NCBI GenBank assembly: GCA_037975125.1
Contig: JAJQOW010000023.1
Coordinates: forward strand, 411,501 to 475,500
Direction: 5' to 3'
From: Latrodectus hesperus
Taxonomy: Eukaryota > Arthropoda > Arachnida > Araneae > Theridiidae
Length of the DNA stretch: 64,000 bases
Part shown: positions 1 to 13,022 of the stretch, in pieces
Numbering within the stretch: the stretch's first letter is position 1
Layout of the letters: each line of letters begins with the position of its first letter
Notes under the pieces: model-generated
What the model was told of the DNA's origin: nothing
What the model saw: only the letters and a program-made list of their open reading frames with translations
Databases searched by the model: none
Made by a program: the position numbers and the translations under genes

Positions 1-1017
1 TTGCACTGAAAGTCAAGATGCTAAGCATACAGCTGCCAGCACGGTATTTCAATCTTTAAAAATCTCTGTAATTGAATTTTTAAAATATATAATAAATAAG
101 AGTTTTTAAACAAGTCTATTTTTTATTAAACTTTGTAAAAAATTATTAATAAAAACTGGTAATGACTCAAAAACTATGGAAACTTAAAAATGAGAATGGG
201 TAATGTTTATTGTCTTTTACAGAGCCTGTCTATTTAAGCTTACGTATGAGGAAATTTTAACGATAATATTCCAAAATATTGCTCCGTTAATTTGAATATA
301 GAGTACTACTTTAATAAAAGTTCATATATGTTCTCATACTATAAATAAAATAATAACTTTTTATTGATATTAAAATTGAAATTTCCTTTAACTAAAGGTG
401 AGCAATATTTTATAAAAAAATTTTTTTATATAAAAATTTCTTTGGGTCCTGAAAAATTAGCTGTTTTTAGTTCCTTCGTAAGCACTTCTGTTGTATATCA
501 ATTTGGAAAAATTCAATTTCAAAATATGAATAGTAAAAATTGACGAGATTTTATTTCCAAATCAACCACATCACTTTAGCCAAATTCCAGCATGAAGTAG
601 GATTTATATCGAATTCCGAGATTTATATGACGCGTTTTACATTTGATTTTGTATATATCAAATGAACAAATCATATTTGTTGCATTAATTTAGAATGAAC
701 AATATTTTTTAACATTAAATATGGGCAATATTCATTTTATTAAATTCATGAACGATGTTGCAACACTCGTTAAACTGCTGTTAAATGCATTTGAGAATAT
801 ATAGATTGAAAGTAAGTTACAAAAAATATCTTCTTATTTTATTTTTAGAAGATATTTATATAATTAGAGTGTCATATTATAAAATTATCTTTTTATGAGA
901 TATTAGGAATTCAGTTATATAAATTGTATAAAAGTAGGGAGTGGATATATTATTAATGATTTTTTAGTAATCTATTAATTATTTGCTTCTTAATATTTTA
1001 TTTTGAAGTAAAAAAAT
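1..1017. other. AT-rich DNA, nothing recognised
   Basis: Strongly AT-rich sequence with short A and T runs. I see no exon-like open frame, RNA gene or transposon end in it. Confidence 0.6.
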
Positions 1018-1110
1018 GTTTTATAACTGATTAATTGCATAACAATTAAATGCATTTTTGTTTCTAATTTGTATACGTAATTGTTCATAAATTAATATAT
1101 TAGGAAAATA

Positions 1111-1859
1111 CAGTACAACTCCCATTATCCGCATCACATAGGACCGGACCCCATTCGGATAATAAAAAATTCAGTTAATTGGAATTTTTTCACAAAAAAG
1201 GGTCCATTTTAATTAATTATTGTAGGTTGAAAATAGGAGTAAAATCTATATATTTTTAAATAAGAATTTGATGAAAAAGCAACACATTTACATGTTGGTA
1301 CTTACAAGTGCTATGGATTAATACAGTATGTATGTACTGTATTGTAATTAAAAAACATTGCTTGCTGAACATCTTGGTCGGAGAAAGCTGTGTCACCTGC
1401 CTTCATTGTTACTGAGTAGCTAAGTCGTCCTCTGCTTGACAGAGAAAATTTGCATGCGTGATTATATTCGGGCTGATGCTCCATCCACTTCAAAGCAGTT
1501 TCAAACCAGAAAAATGCTTCACTATCTGATGGTTCCATGTCTGCTTCAGCTTGGACATTAAGGTCATATTCTTAATCGATATTTTAGATAAATTTTGCAT
1601 CATTTGCAAATTAGGCTCTCACTTCTAATCCATTCTCTCTTTTATCTTCAGCTCTAACTTCTGAACATCCAGGAATTTTCAAAAGAATGTTTTTTAATTC
1701 TTCAAGTGATACGTCATTCTAATCTTCTCTCACCTTATTCCTTTTTTTTCCCAATTTTCTTTCTTTTCTTCAGAATTAATTATTTTTCTGAAATCCTGGA
1801 AGGATGCAGATAACTAGCGATTCGGATATAACGAATCTCGGATAGTCGGAGCTCTACTG
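1111..1859 (-). mobile_element. Tigger/pogo-like DNA transposon, internally deleted (copy 1)
   Basis: A 749-bp non-autonomous element. The left end begins CAGTACAACTCCCATTATCCG and the right end reads CGGATAGTCGGAGCTCTACTG; the two are imperfect inverted repeats of the pogo/Tigger type (CAGTA plus an ATTATCCG core). TA dinucleotides flank both ends (1109-1110 and 1860-1861), as expected for a TA target duplication. The interior is far shorter than the roughly 2.5 kb of full Tigger elements, so most of the transposase is deleted. A related copy lies at 38395-39189, with the same GGACCCCATTCGGATAAT subterminal block and the same interior. Family assignment rests on the ends and on the residual C-terminal transposase sequence. 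Confidence 0.75.
1311..1538 (-). pseudogene. Residual C-terminal transposase segment of the Tigger-like element
   Basis: A 75-codon open stretch on the minus strand inside the Tigger-like element. Its start, with SEAFFWFETALKWMEHQPE, resembles the acidic and aromatic C-terminal tail of Tigger/Jerky-type transposases, where a helix containing 'ALxxFExxLxWLEQQ' follows the DDE domain. No catalytic DDE residues and no CENP-B-type helix-turn-helix remain. The ATG is probably internal and not a true start. The second copy near 38630-38900 keeps a diverged version of the same segment, so this part was present in the deletion-derived founder. It is a relic; no function is expected. Confidence 0.5.
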
Positions 1860-2325
1860 TATTATTGAATTAATGTTGTTATTTCATAACTGATTAAAAA
1901 TATTTCAGAACTGAACCAAATAATATGCTACAACATTCTTTCATCAGTTATGAAAAACAACATTATTGGTAGAGAAATGTTTCATAAATGATAAAATTAA
2001 ATGCATTTTTTTAAAAATTTGTATACACAAATGTTCATATTACAATATATTTGGGCTGAGCAGATTAACAGGAAACAGTTTGATTATTTCATATTGTTAT
2101 TCGTATAATATTTTTATAATATAATATTTCAGAACTGAACGAAATAATATGCAACAACATTCTTTTATTAATTATGAAAAACAACATTATTGGTTGAGAA
2201 ATGTTGTTTCATAACTGATTAAATTAAATGCATTTTTGTTTTAATTTGTTTAGACAAATGTTCATACTACAATATATTTGGGCTGAGCAGATTAACAGGA
2301 AACAGTTTTATTATTAGTTATCAAC

Positions 2326-5300
2326 AGAAACAGTTAAAATTTCTTATTTACTAAAATTAATAATATATGCCATTGCAATTACACAATAGAGGCATTTTCT
2401 TATCAACTTCATATTTGAAGTATCCGTATTTACTTCAATATTGCTAATTTTTAAAGAAATTTAAACTGAAAAAAGTTTTGTTGCTTTTTCTCAGGCTGAA
2501 TAATTTTTTTAAAAAATTGAAGTCGAATTTTTTAGTTATTCGGCGAGAAATTTTCCGACTTCATTTTTGCTTAGTAGTCCTCAGGTAGATAAATTCATCT
2601 GACATATTTATTTCAAAGTAGTTTCTTCAAAGAACTCATGGAAGGGATATATTTTCCTGAAACAAAAAAGACTTGGAAATTTTTCCAAGATTTTTTGCAT
2701 AATTTAATAACTAAGAAGGTATTTGTTTTGTCAGTAGCAAAGAATTCTAATTATTAGATAAAAACTTTAATTGAAATTAACTTTTTAATTAAAGCCTTTT
2801 TCAAATTAATTAATAGAAATTGATTTTGAAGAGGCATACCATTTTTGTTCATGAAGTAATCAAATCATTTATTTATCTGAAATGCAGAGTTTGTGGCCGC
2901 AGCTAATAAATTTTGAACTTGTTTTTGAATAGTACTATTGCAAATAAAGTTATTTCTTTTTAACTGGTTATGTTCATTATAAATTGAACTAGACTTTTTA
3001 GTATTCTTTGTAATAGAATTTTTTTAAATTTCAAATTGGTATTATTTAACATTTTTTTTATTTTCCTTTATTTGTTATACAAAGGAACAAATAGATAATT
3101 AATTATTCACTTCTTAAATTGCATTGAAAATGTACATTAAAACATTACATGTTTAATTGCATTATTATAATTAAAATTTAAAATCAATATTCTCTTGAAT
3201 TTCTCGAATCATCTGAAAAATATAAGATTTCGAATATTGAATTCTAGTTTTTTTTATATTCTGGAGGGGGGGTTACGGTTGTTAAATCTTGACTAAAAAG
3301 TTGGCTATTTAACTCAAATTTTTAACGAGAATAATTTTATGGGCATCCAATTAAATTATTCTTCAAACATAATTAGTATTTTGATTAATAGTTGATCAGG
3401 TAAAAATAACCCAATTTTTATTAAATTTTTGCTGATTAATAATTCAGTTTAAATTAATATAATTTCCCATAATCTCATGAATACTTATAGAATTAATCAA
3501 AACTTGTTAAAATTCTTAGCTCTATTCTATGTAAATAATTTTATAATTCCAATTTTAAACTAATTTCATTATTCCAGTGTACTTAAATGAAATAATTTTT
3601 TGCATAAGTTAACATTTCTAATGTAAAATTTAAATTAATATTCAGTGAATACATTGCAAATTTTCATTATTACTACCTCAATATAACACCTTTTTCTTCT
3701 AATAGTCAATTGAATCCAATTACAAGTTCGGTTCTCAAAATCTCTTTAACCAAAGACCGAAAGTTTGAACCAGTTGTAGTATTGAATATGTTTTTCAAAA
3801 GGAATTGAAGAGATGAGTAGAAATGTTGAAATGTGTTTTTAACAAGAATATATAATAAATAGGTGTTCACACATTTAATATTATTCGAATTTTGCTAGTA
3901 AAGCTCAGAAAACAGTGAAATTCTTAAATAATTCACTGAGAATGATTTGAATTCAACAAAAATAGTTTAGAGATGAAAATCTCTATGAAATTGTCTATAC
4001 AAATGGAGCCATTTGAGCTTTAAAATACAGGAAACAAATTATTATTCTTTTCGAATGCAGGAATAAGTTCAAATAAACTACTAAAAACGTGTACTTAACC
4101 GCAAGATTTAAGAACTAAATTTTGTTAAAATAATTTTCATAGTATCTAAAAAAATAATGTTATCATTCCTTGAACAGTTTTCTTAGAAAATTATAATTTT
4201 ATAAATTTTTATATTTGTTGTATATTTTATTTATCAAAGTTTAGCACAAATTACTGAAAAACTATTCCAATCATCTTCGAGAGATCAACTCTTTGATGAT
4301 TACTTTTTAACTGTGTGATTGCCGGTCAAGATTGAAAAGTGTCACTGTACATAAAGAATTGATTAAGATATTTTAAATATTGAGATACTATTCTTTTATA
4401 AATTAAGATTTATTTATGGTAAAAAATTCTATTTCTATGCTTCTTTTATACTTGATATTTTGAAAAATTCATTAGAAGTTTGAAATTTAAATTTTAAGTT
4501 AAATGCTCTTTTACTTTTAATTCTTATTTTCTCTTTACCGAAGATTCAAAAGATTAAAAAAGTATATAAAATAGGAAGTGCTCGAAGATTAAGATTTATA
4601 TATAGGAAATTTTAAAATTCACACCTTATTTTTAATTAAATCTTCCAATAAAAAAATTATCAATATATTTATATATTCTATTGATTTATATTATATTATT
4701 CTATTCAATTATAGTATTTTTGTGCCTTAAATAATTATTAACCTTTTCACAACCCTTTTTGTAAACTTTGTATTCTTAAAATTTATAAAGATTAGTTGCT
4801 TAATTAAAATAAAAATATTATACTTTTAAATTAATTGCATAAATTTCTAATGAAATTTTTGCTAAATAGGAAATTTTATTAAAGTTAAATTTGATTTGCA
4901 ATAACATGTACTGTTAGCATTTTATTTCTTATAAGTTTTTTAATTATTTCTCAAAACTTTAAATTTAGATATTCCTTAATTTTATATTCATTAAATTTTA
5001 ATTGTTTGTAATGAGAATTTTAAATTCATATTTTTTATATAAATACGTGTATAATGCGATGATTTTATGTACAATGCGATTCAAAGAAAATTTAACACCC
5101 TGTAAGACTCATCAAATGGTTTGAAATTAAGCATGTGAATTAGTCTAGATATAATAGGAACAAATGATTAAGCATTCAGCTTAGAAAACAACGTCAAAAA
5201 GACATCCAAAGCATCCAAATCAGTATATTGAAAAATGTTCTTAGCAAACGATAAGCAATTACAAGTGCATCAGTGAGGGGAGATGGACTTCTAATGAATA

Positions 5301-5906
5301 TGGCAGCAATGGATTAAATAATGTATAAATTAATAGCAGTAGTGGATAAACATTAGCATTTGCAATATTGACAAATAGAAGTCAGTAACAAGAGATGATG
5401 TTTGTGAACATCATTCACTGATTATGTCTGCAACAAAGCTTTATAGCATGTGATGGAACTGTTTGCAATTACAGTCAACCCTACTCTATCACCTTGAAGT
5501 AACCTCACTTTGAAGAAGCTCTGACATAGAATGGAAACGAAACAGATAATTTACATCTAAGAAACTGTGCCTGGCTTATCAATTCATGATAAACAAAACT
5601 TTCATCCGTAGGTACATTAACAGTAGTGCTACCACCAATATCATGATCATTTTCTTTTCAGCATTATACAAATCAAAGACAATTTGAGTAGTTAGCAATA
5701 TATTCATGAATTCTTGGAACCAAATAACCTACGATTACTTCGTTCTAAGACTGCGTTCCAATCGAATAATGTGATTTTTCATGTCGTTTGCATTCCAAAT
5801 TTTTTGGCATTTCAAATCTGATAACCATAATTAAGTTTCAACTTTTAAAATTGGAATTGGATCACGAATGCCATGGAAAAATTTTCAACTTTTCCTTGAA
5901 ATTCAA
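2326..5906. other. AT-rich DNA, nothing recognised
   Basis: About 3.6 kb of AT-rich sequence. From about 5100 the base composition becomes more balanced and could be an ancient relic, but no protein family is recognisable in any frame. Confidence 0.5.
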
Positions 5907-6026
5907 GATTGGATTCATTTTTATTTACCTTGGTATTCACGATCGGATTCATTTTGATGTACCTTGGTATTCATGATCGAATTCATTTTGATTTTCCTTG
6001 GTATTCATGATCTGATTCATTTTGAA
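5907..6026. repeat. 34-bp tandem repeat, about 3.5 copies
   Basis: Units begin at 5907, 5941, 5975 and 6009, each starting GAT(C/T) followed by GATTCATTTT and ending CCTTGGTATTCA. The period is exactly 34 bp, with a few substitutions between copies. A weaker copy may precede it around 5850-5906. Confidence 0.85.
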
Positions 6027-8887
6027 TACGTCAGGGATATGGTTACCAACAAAGATTAGCTAGTATGAGATTCATCCAGAAGTGAGGATTTGCAGTTAAA
6101 CATTCAACAAAAAAACTAAAAATTACATTCCCTAAGCCAAATCTAAATTTTTTATCCGTCCTTACAACATTGAAGGGAATTTGACTTCAGTAGAATAAAC
6201 TTCACATACAGTGTACTTGTTTCGCATGCTCATTTAAATTAATGCCTCTGTGGAATGTAGTCCCTTATATCTTACTTCATTTTTTTGTAACCTTTTCATT
6301 AAAAGTCTTTCTCGCATCTTTTTTCTTTTTTTAATGTTACAATTTTTCTAAAAAGTTGTACAATTGAAAATTTGGCATATATTTGATTATGTATTGAAAT
6401 AATTAAGTACATTTTCAAAATTTGAATAAAATCCTATTCTATCAAAAATAAAAACATGTGAATTGATTAATATAAATGAAATAATTTTGTAAAAATTAAA
6501 CACAAGGTAATTTTTAATTGAAGTTATTTAAGCAATAAAATACAGAAATATCCTAAGAGAAAATTGAAGTTTAATATTGGTGATCTATGGGAAATATATA
6601 ACACTTGAAAAAGAAAGAGAGGTACATCAATATACCAATTAATAACACAATATAAAAATTTAAAGCATAGTTTTAAAAGTATAAGAAAATAAAATAAGAA
6701 ATTTTTAAATACAAATCAACATTCACAACTTCAAAAATCAGATATGAGATATAAGTGCAGAAATAATCTTGATATTTGTATTCTGTCTAAAACTTCTTTT
6801 TTATTTCCTTGTTTATGAAATTCAATTTTTCAACTTTTATTTTCAAGAAAAGATTCTTAAAAATATCATAACAACGAGATTTACTAAAATCCTGAAAATA
6901 AAATTTGCACATTGAATCATGAAATTCAACTTCTGGAATTTCTGGCAAGAAATGTTATTTCAAGATAATGTAATTATTCTCTCCCCTCCCCCCAAAAAAT
7001 GAAATATATGCCAACAAAAACAATGTTGCCTACATACTATCACAGAAAATGTGGTTAATATGTAATGCTAACAATTAGTCAAGACAGAGGAAGATCATCT
7101 ACTCACCAATAAAAAGCAATTTCTTTTGGATACAGTAAAAAAATCCTCTAGTATACTCGAAAAAACTCGATGTAAAATAGGCTTTCTCAGCTGATCTTAA
7201 TGCATGGAGGCCAACTGTGAATATTTCATGATATCAATTCAGTCTCCATGTAGGTCAAGGTGTTTGAGTTACTGAACATCAAAAGTTAATGTTAAGTAAT
7301 CGAAGATAAATAATGTTTACTCACGAGTCCCAGTTTAGTTGTAAATAAGATACCTGTCATCTTTTGATATGAAGAGGATGGGATATTTGAAATAGTCTCT
7401 CACATTCATTCAAGAAATATATTACAAACGTGGTGGATAGATGGTGTTGACTGGAATCAGCATCAGATAGACATACGGACATGTCGTATGTCATCATTTG
7501 GAAAGGCAGTTTAATGGCTCAAGCAGAAGAGATACCCAGACCTGAGGTCATATCTTACACTACAACTAATAGCAATTCTTTCTTTTAATGTATGATGATG
7601 ATAGATCTTATAAGTTTTGTCTTGCTGAGGGAATACCTAAAGTTAAAGTTGAAACTATACAACGTATTGGGTGCATTGCATACAATTTATATGGCAGCGT
7701 ATATACGTTATACCAGAGAACTCTTGGCAAAACAAAATAGTGAACGCAAGGAGAAGAGGAGTGAAAAAGGTAGACTGCTTTAGAAGAAGAATGTATCACT
7801 GAAAAGAAAATTACAGTTAAAGCTTCTGCAGAACTCAAAAAGCATCTGATCTCACTAATGTGTGACAATTCCCAAGACATTTATCAAAGTTTTATGGTAA
7901 GCAACGTCTGTAATTACATTGCAGCCATGAAACTTGGCCGAACGATGAGTGGAAGAAGCGTTATGCAGTCTGATAAACAACATATAACTCTTCTTCCCCT
8001 TATCACTTTTCACGTTTTTCCCAAAATTAGGAAGAATGTACTTTTTGAAGACATCTACACACAAGCATCAGTATTTTATCTTTCCAGCCTGGATAAACGG
8101 TAGTCATTGTATTGACAGCAATGCCGTGGTTTTCTGCTAATTCATTCATAAATCTGAAAAAATGTATCACTCGGAAAAGTCTCAGAAAAGTTTTAGCCGA
8201 TCAAGTCCATCGAATAAGGCAAACTTTGTTTCCTGCAAGAGATGCAATTTCCAGGGCTAATAATGTTTTATTCATGCAGTTGAATTTGAAAACAAACTGA
8301 TTAGAGATGAACATGAAGAAAAAGTGGAGCATTTACCTTATCTTCCTAGTCCCTCAACTTCAACATAAAAAGATCCCATAACGATGCATTTTAGAGCATT
8401 CATTCCGGACAATCAATATCCACCATCATTTCTTTAGTATTTTTTCAATATATCCAAAAAGTATGATGCAATATTTCTCTAAATGACTAAATGATTTGAT
8501 TTCCAGGTAAAAGCAGCAATATTAAAAATCAAATGTGTGGTCATATGATGTATATAAGAAAAGTATTCTTTATAAATTTAGAATGTTTTCTCTATTTATA
8601 GATAAAAACTTCTGTGCAATTGAAATGTTAAAATGCAATTACTTTAACATAAATGCTTTTTCACAATGTTTTTGTGTTCCAATGTTTTTCTAACATAGTG
8701 TTTGTGTGGACATATGAAATGTAGTTATGATTTTGCTATGACATTCCAAAATATTTCACATTTGCACTGATTCGGGAAATTTAATCCAAAATAGTTATTT
8801 AATGATTATCTTAGTATTTAATTGTTCATCAGTCCAGATTTGATGTTCTACTTAATATTTAGTTGTCTGTAGTCGTTTGGAATCTAC
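6027..8887. other. AT-rich DNA with an unrecognised balanced-composition patch
   Basis: Mostly AT-rich. Between about 7430 and 8330 the composition is more balanced and several short frames are open on both strands, as in a very old transposon or pseudogene, but no motif can be assigned. No splice-flanked exon was seen. Confidence 0.4.
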
Positions 8888-8927
8888 TTTAAGCCAAATT
8901 ATATTAGTCAATATAATTTGGCTTAAA
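8888..8927. repeat. Inverted repeat, 18-bp arms, 4-bp loop
   Basis: The left arm 8888-8905 (TTTAAGCCAAATTATATT) is the exact reverse complement of 8910-8927, with AGTC between them. The hairpin includes a GCC/GGC core and so is not merely simple AT sequence. Confidence 0.85.
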
Positions 8928-9849
8928 TCAACAAAATAATCAACAAAAATAGATCCAAATTAAATTAGTCTAACAAACAAATCAACTTTCCACAGCTAAC
9001 CATAAACATTAACATATTTTATTTTCCGTTAACCCGCTATCTTTTTAGTAAACACTAAAACCAAATTACTTCACTTTAATTATAATCGCTGCATTATTCA
9101 GATGAATATGTATATGATCTCTTAAATATCTTTAATTAGAAAAACTTCTAAGCTTCACTTTTTTTATGATTTCTTTTGCAACAATTATTAAAGTAAGTGA
9201 AATTTGAAAATTTGCATAATAAAACATTATTTTCTATAATTTGTATTTATGTTCTTAGCAGCAGAGTTAAAGCTTTCTATGTTTCTGCACAAAAATTGAA
9301 ATAATGTTTCTGAAGTGTATAGTATTTTTTGAATTATCCTACTTAGGGAAGAAAAATCCTAAGTAGTATCTAACAAAAATGCACATTGGTGTGTGCGAGA
9401 ATGAACATAAAACTTGTTTGTCAGGTATGTTGGTTACTGAACTTTAAATTAATCAAATCTAAATTTGATCAACAAAATTTAAATCAATGTTACTAAACTT
9501 TTTGATGTGCAAACTAGTTTTAAAATTACTTCTCATATTATGATTCACAATTTAAACGTTTTATCAAAGTGAGAATTACTTATGCTTCCTAAATAAATAT
9601 ACATAAACTAAAATAAATTAACTTTTACTGGATAAATTTGATATTGAATGATATCGCCAAAATTTTGCTTAGTATCGCCAAAAGTTAGATAGCTTTGAAG
9701 TGCTGTTCAAGTAAAATATTGTGCTTAACTTACTCAATTGATCTTATATGAACGAAAACAAATATTTAACAAATAAAATTTAAAAAGCTTTGAAATTATA
9801 AACAATATTTATTAAAATTTAAGTGAAATTTTATTACTTAAATTTTTTT

Positions 9850-9934
9850 AATTATTACTTCTATAATTAAAAATTATAGAAGTAATAATTAAATTACTTC
9901 TATAATTTTTATAGAAGTAATTTAATTATTACTT
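9850..9934. repeat. Alternating inverted repeats, two overlapping hairpins
   Basis: Arm 9850-9868 pairs exactly with 9872-9890 (19 bp, 3-bp loop). Arm 9880-9903 pairs exactly with 9911-9934 (24 bp, 7-bp loop). The central segment can pair either way, so a unit of about 22 bp (core TTACTTCTATAATT) occurs four times in alternating orientation. Confidence 0.9.
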
Positions 9935-10315
9935 TATTATGTTTAAAGTGATGAAAATATTAAAATAAATTTTGAAAAGAAAAATGCTTAGTTTCCACTG
10001 AAAAAAAATGAAGAAAAACAAGAGCTTTTATCTTCTCTTTTTAAGTTTATAAAGGTGTTTTAAAACTTCTATTAAGAGTTTAAATTTTTGTTTTTATTTA
10101 ATTGGTTAGCATAGTAAAAAAACAATTCTTATTGAGACACAAAATCAGTTGACTTCTTTTACATAATGATGAACTTCACATACCAGAAGAATTAATATAA
10201 TACCACATAGAGTGATTAGATAAATAACTTGGAACGATTGCATGGCTTTTTAAGAACTCGTAATGCAATGCTTTTTGAGAGTTCTTACTGATGGTACACG
10301 ATGGTCATATTTAAA

Positions 10316-12190
10316 AGAAAGAAGTCTAAAATCTCCCACACATCAACCCTAAAAGATGTTCAGGAAAACGCACATCTCTCATTATTTAGCAATGGCTGGA
10401 AATGATTTCAATATTTTCTACACCGAAAGTAAGTTCTATAAGAGTTTAAAGTGAGAAAATAAAAGATGTGAAATCCAGATATGCTTTTTCTATATTGGGA
10501 AAATTCTAAACGTATCAAATTAAAGGAATAATAAGACAATTTTTCTTTTAATTTCATCAATGTGGTTGACAAGTTCATATTGTCTTTTTTAACTTGCTCC
10601 TTTCTCTCTAGATTATACAATAGAAAAAGCACATTAAAGAAGAAAATTGCTGTCAAAAAATAGTAATATTATAAATTATTTAATACAGCGACAAAGACTA
10701 AGAGAATATTATTCAAATTGTAGTTTTGAATCGAAATCCAAGAAGTGATAGGGAAAATCGACAAAAAGATTTTAATGTCTGAATATAACCCCAAGAACAA
10801 AATTAACAATCATTTTCAAATTAAAAGACTGAAAAAAAATCTTCAGACTCCTTTTTAGAAATGTTTTTCAAGAATAGATTCATCACAAGATGATTTTCTT
10901 AATGACTTTTCCTTGAAAATAAGTCATATGTGGTTATTACAATGAAGAAAACCCGGAAAACTCCCAGCATACAACAGATATGTATCTAGAATGCCGAATA
11001 ACAACACTTGTATTTCTTTGTTTAGTAGAAACTGGATTTGAATAAAAGATTGAGTATTAAAAATAAATTTTAAAAAATTTAATACAAGGAATCATCAGTT
11101 TTTACAGCATTAAACTGATTGACTCTTAGAAGATGTGTTATGAATGATTCTCAGAAGTATGCGATTAGTATGACTCACAAGTAGAAAACATAGCATAGAA
11201 ACAAAGAATATAATTTTCATCTGGACATCAATAATGTACTGCAGAATATTCACAAGATCTCGGACTTTTAAAGAAGAGTATTTTGACTGAAAGTACTTTT
11301 GCGGCAATCTGCCACTTGGGATAGTAGTTAATCATTTCTTTTTCGCAAAGAATCCTTAGAATAGAAATACTTTTTTACATTCCTCAATACAGAAATATAC
11401 TGCAACGTTTGTTTACCATGAAAATAACTACATTTCATAAAGAGCAAGATGGCATTATACTATGAAACATTGATATATCTACGACACTTTATGTTGTCAG
11501 AACTAATTCAGGAAGCAAAAATAGAATAGATTTTGTTGCTAAGGGTATTAACTCAATTGAAATTCCCCGATAATCAGAACCAACTGTCATTTGAAGAAAC
11601 CAGAGTTTTGATAACACTTAAGAGAAAATACCATTTTAATTAGGCTTTGTCTCAGAGGGCTATTGCTAATAATGTTGAACCACCATCTTTTCGTTTCTGC
11701 ATGTCACCAGCAGAGGATTTTTCCACAGGGTTCATATTCACTTCAACCTCTCAAGAACCAACCAACAGCTAAGGAAGAAACCCGAAAATCTTCCAAACAC
11801 CCATCCTGACAAATGTGCATGTAGAAAACAAAAATACAATATTAATATTCAGTTTTTCTGAAACATTTTGCTTCGAAATTGGGGTCTTCTTTGCATCGAA
11901 ATGGGTACGTTGATGCAATGAACACAGCGACTTAGCTATAGTGAACCAAACGTAGCATCATTAGACACAGGCTTATGGACAGTCTTAGTTGTTGTAAGGT
12001 ATTTTAAAATTCCGCAGGAAAATAAATTTCGGAAGAACTTTTCATTGATAGTGAGCCATTTTCACAAATGAGATGGTGAGAGAAATCCTTAAAACTTCCA
12101 GCACTCAACATGATAAATGTGCATGCAGAAACACAAAATCTGTCTCCAGTTGTTCAGCAGTGGCTGGAATCTAGCCCAGGATCTTCCATT
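10316..12190. repeat. Dispersed repeat 'R5', several diverged copies
   Basis: Recurrent blocks at about 10316-10420, 10945-11000, 11765-11860 and 12000-12190, plus another copy at 24345-24560. Shared features are an AAGGTATTTTA lead-in, a GAAAACTTCCAGCACTCA-like block and a terminal GTTGTTCAGCAGTGGCTGGAA-like block (CAACATCGGCTGGAAT in the copy at 24.5 kb). A frame in the 12.1-kb copy contains NLSPVVQQWLE and one at 24.5 kb contains DLSPIVQHRLE, so it could derive from a coding unit. I cannot name the family. Confidence 0.45.
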
Positions 12191-12298
12191 TCGAAGACAG
12201 CTGTCTTATTTCTGATCCATGGTAAGCCCCATAAACTAAGAATTTCAAAACGAAATCGAAAGGTGGATAAAACCATTTCAAATGGTACAGTTTAGAAC

Positions 12299-12585
12299 TT
12301 CGGCAGCGGTGGCCTGGTTGGATAGAACGCAATTCTCATTATCGGAAGATAGTGAGTTCGAATCCAGGCTTAACCGAAGATCCGTCGTGTTCACTAAAGG
12401 TTTCTGGAGCAAGTTAAAACTGGGCGTTGTCGCAATGTCCTCCAAGTGAAATGATTCCTTTGGGGGTGGCAGGCCTAGTATTGAGGTCCTTCTGCTTGGT
12501 CCCTACTTCAAAATCCCGAAGACTACATCTTGCTGCTTCTATCTAACCGATAGAGCCCCCCGATTCAGGGAAGCAAAAATTAGGA
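12299..12585 (+). mobile_element. SINE-D, copy 1 (tRNA-like head)
   Basis: The head has an A-box-like GGCCTGGTTGG and a B-box-like GAGTTCGAATCC. The body contains AAGTGAAATGATTCCTTTGG, GGGGTGGCAGGCC and TTCTGCTTGGTCCCT, which recur almost unchanged in the copy at 39462-39771. Target duplications are not clear here, so the ends are approximate. Retroposition would have depended on a partner LINE. Confidence 0.8.
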
Positions 12586-12950
12586 CTTGTCATATCTAGA
12601 TAATGTCACATCTAGAAAAAGCTATTTCAGTTCCTGAAGCTGTATAAGTAAAATTACATGTGGAGTATTTTCTGATTAGGATTTGCTTTATTTTCTTTTG
12701 TGATAAACTTTTTTATATTTTATTTACACTTTTTAAACATTTTTATATTTTTTATTTAATACTTACACAAATTTTTAAAAAATATCAATTGTTGTATATT
12801 ACTTAATAAAAAGGATTTACCATAACTTATATAAAAACTGAAACTGTTCGTCTCTTTATTTACAAAGTGAAGATGATACAAAGATAGCAGATTATTAAAA
12901 TTTAAGGATATTTTATATTAATAAATATTATATCATGATATATATATATA

Positions 12951-13022
<72 letters not shown>

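Larger units (their letters stand above)
1018..2325. repeat. 224-bp tandem repeat split by a transposon
   Basis: Two adjacent copies of a unit begin at 1901 and 2125 (period 224). They share long stretches such as TATTTCAGAACTGAAC and GGGCTGAGCAGATTAACAGG. A third, more diverged copy of the middle of the unit lies at 1018-1108 and is cut off exactly where the Tigger-like element at 1111-1859 begins; the sequence resumes after 1861. The transposon therefore inserted into an already existing tandem array. Confidence 0.75.
8928..12298. other. AT-rich DNA with relic copies of a dispersed repeat
   Basis: No gene recognised. It holds the hairpin cluster at 9850-9934 and, from about 10.3 kb, several diverged copies of a repeat listed separately. 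Composition is more balanced between 10.1 and 12.3 kb. Confidence 0.45.

Noticed and set aside
7592..8300. Cluster of short genes
   Set aside because: Several short overlapping frames on both strands without a family match; noted only as a possible ancient relic.
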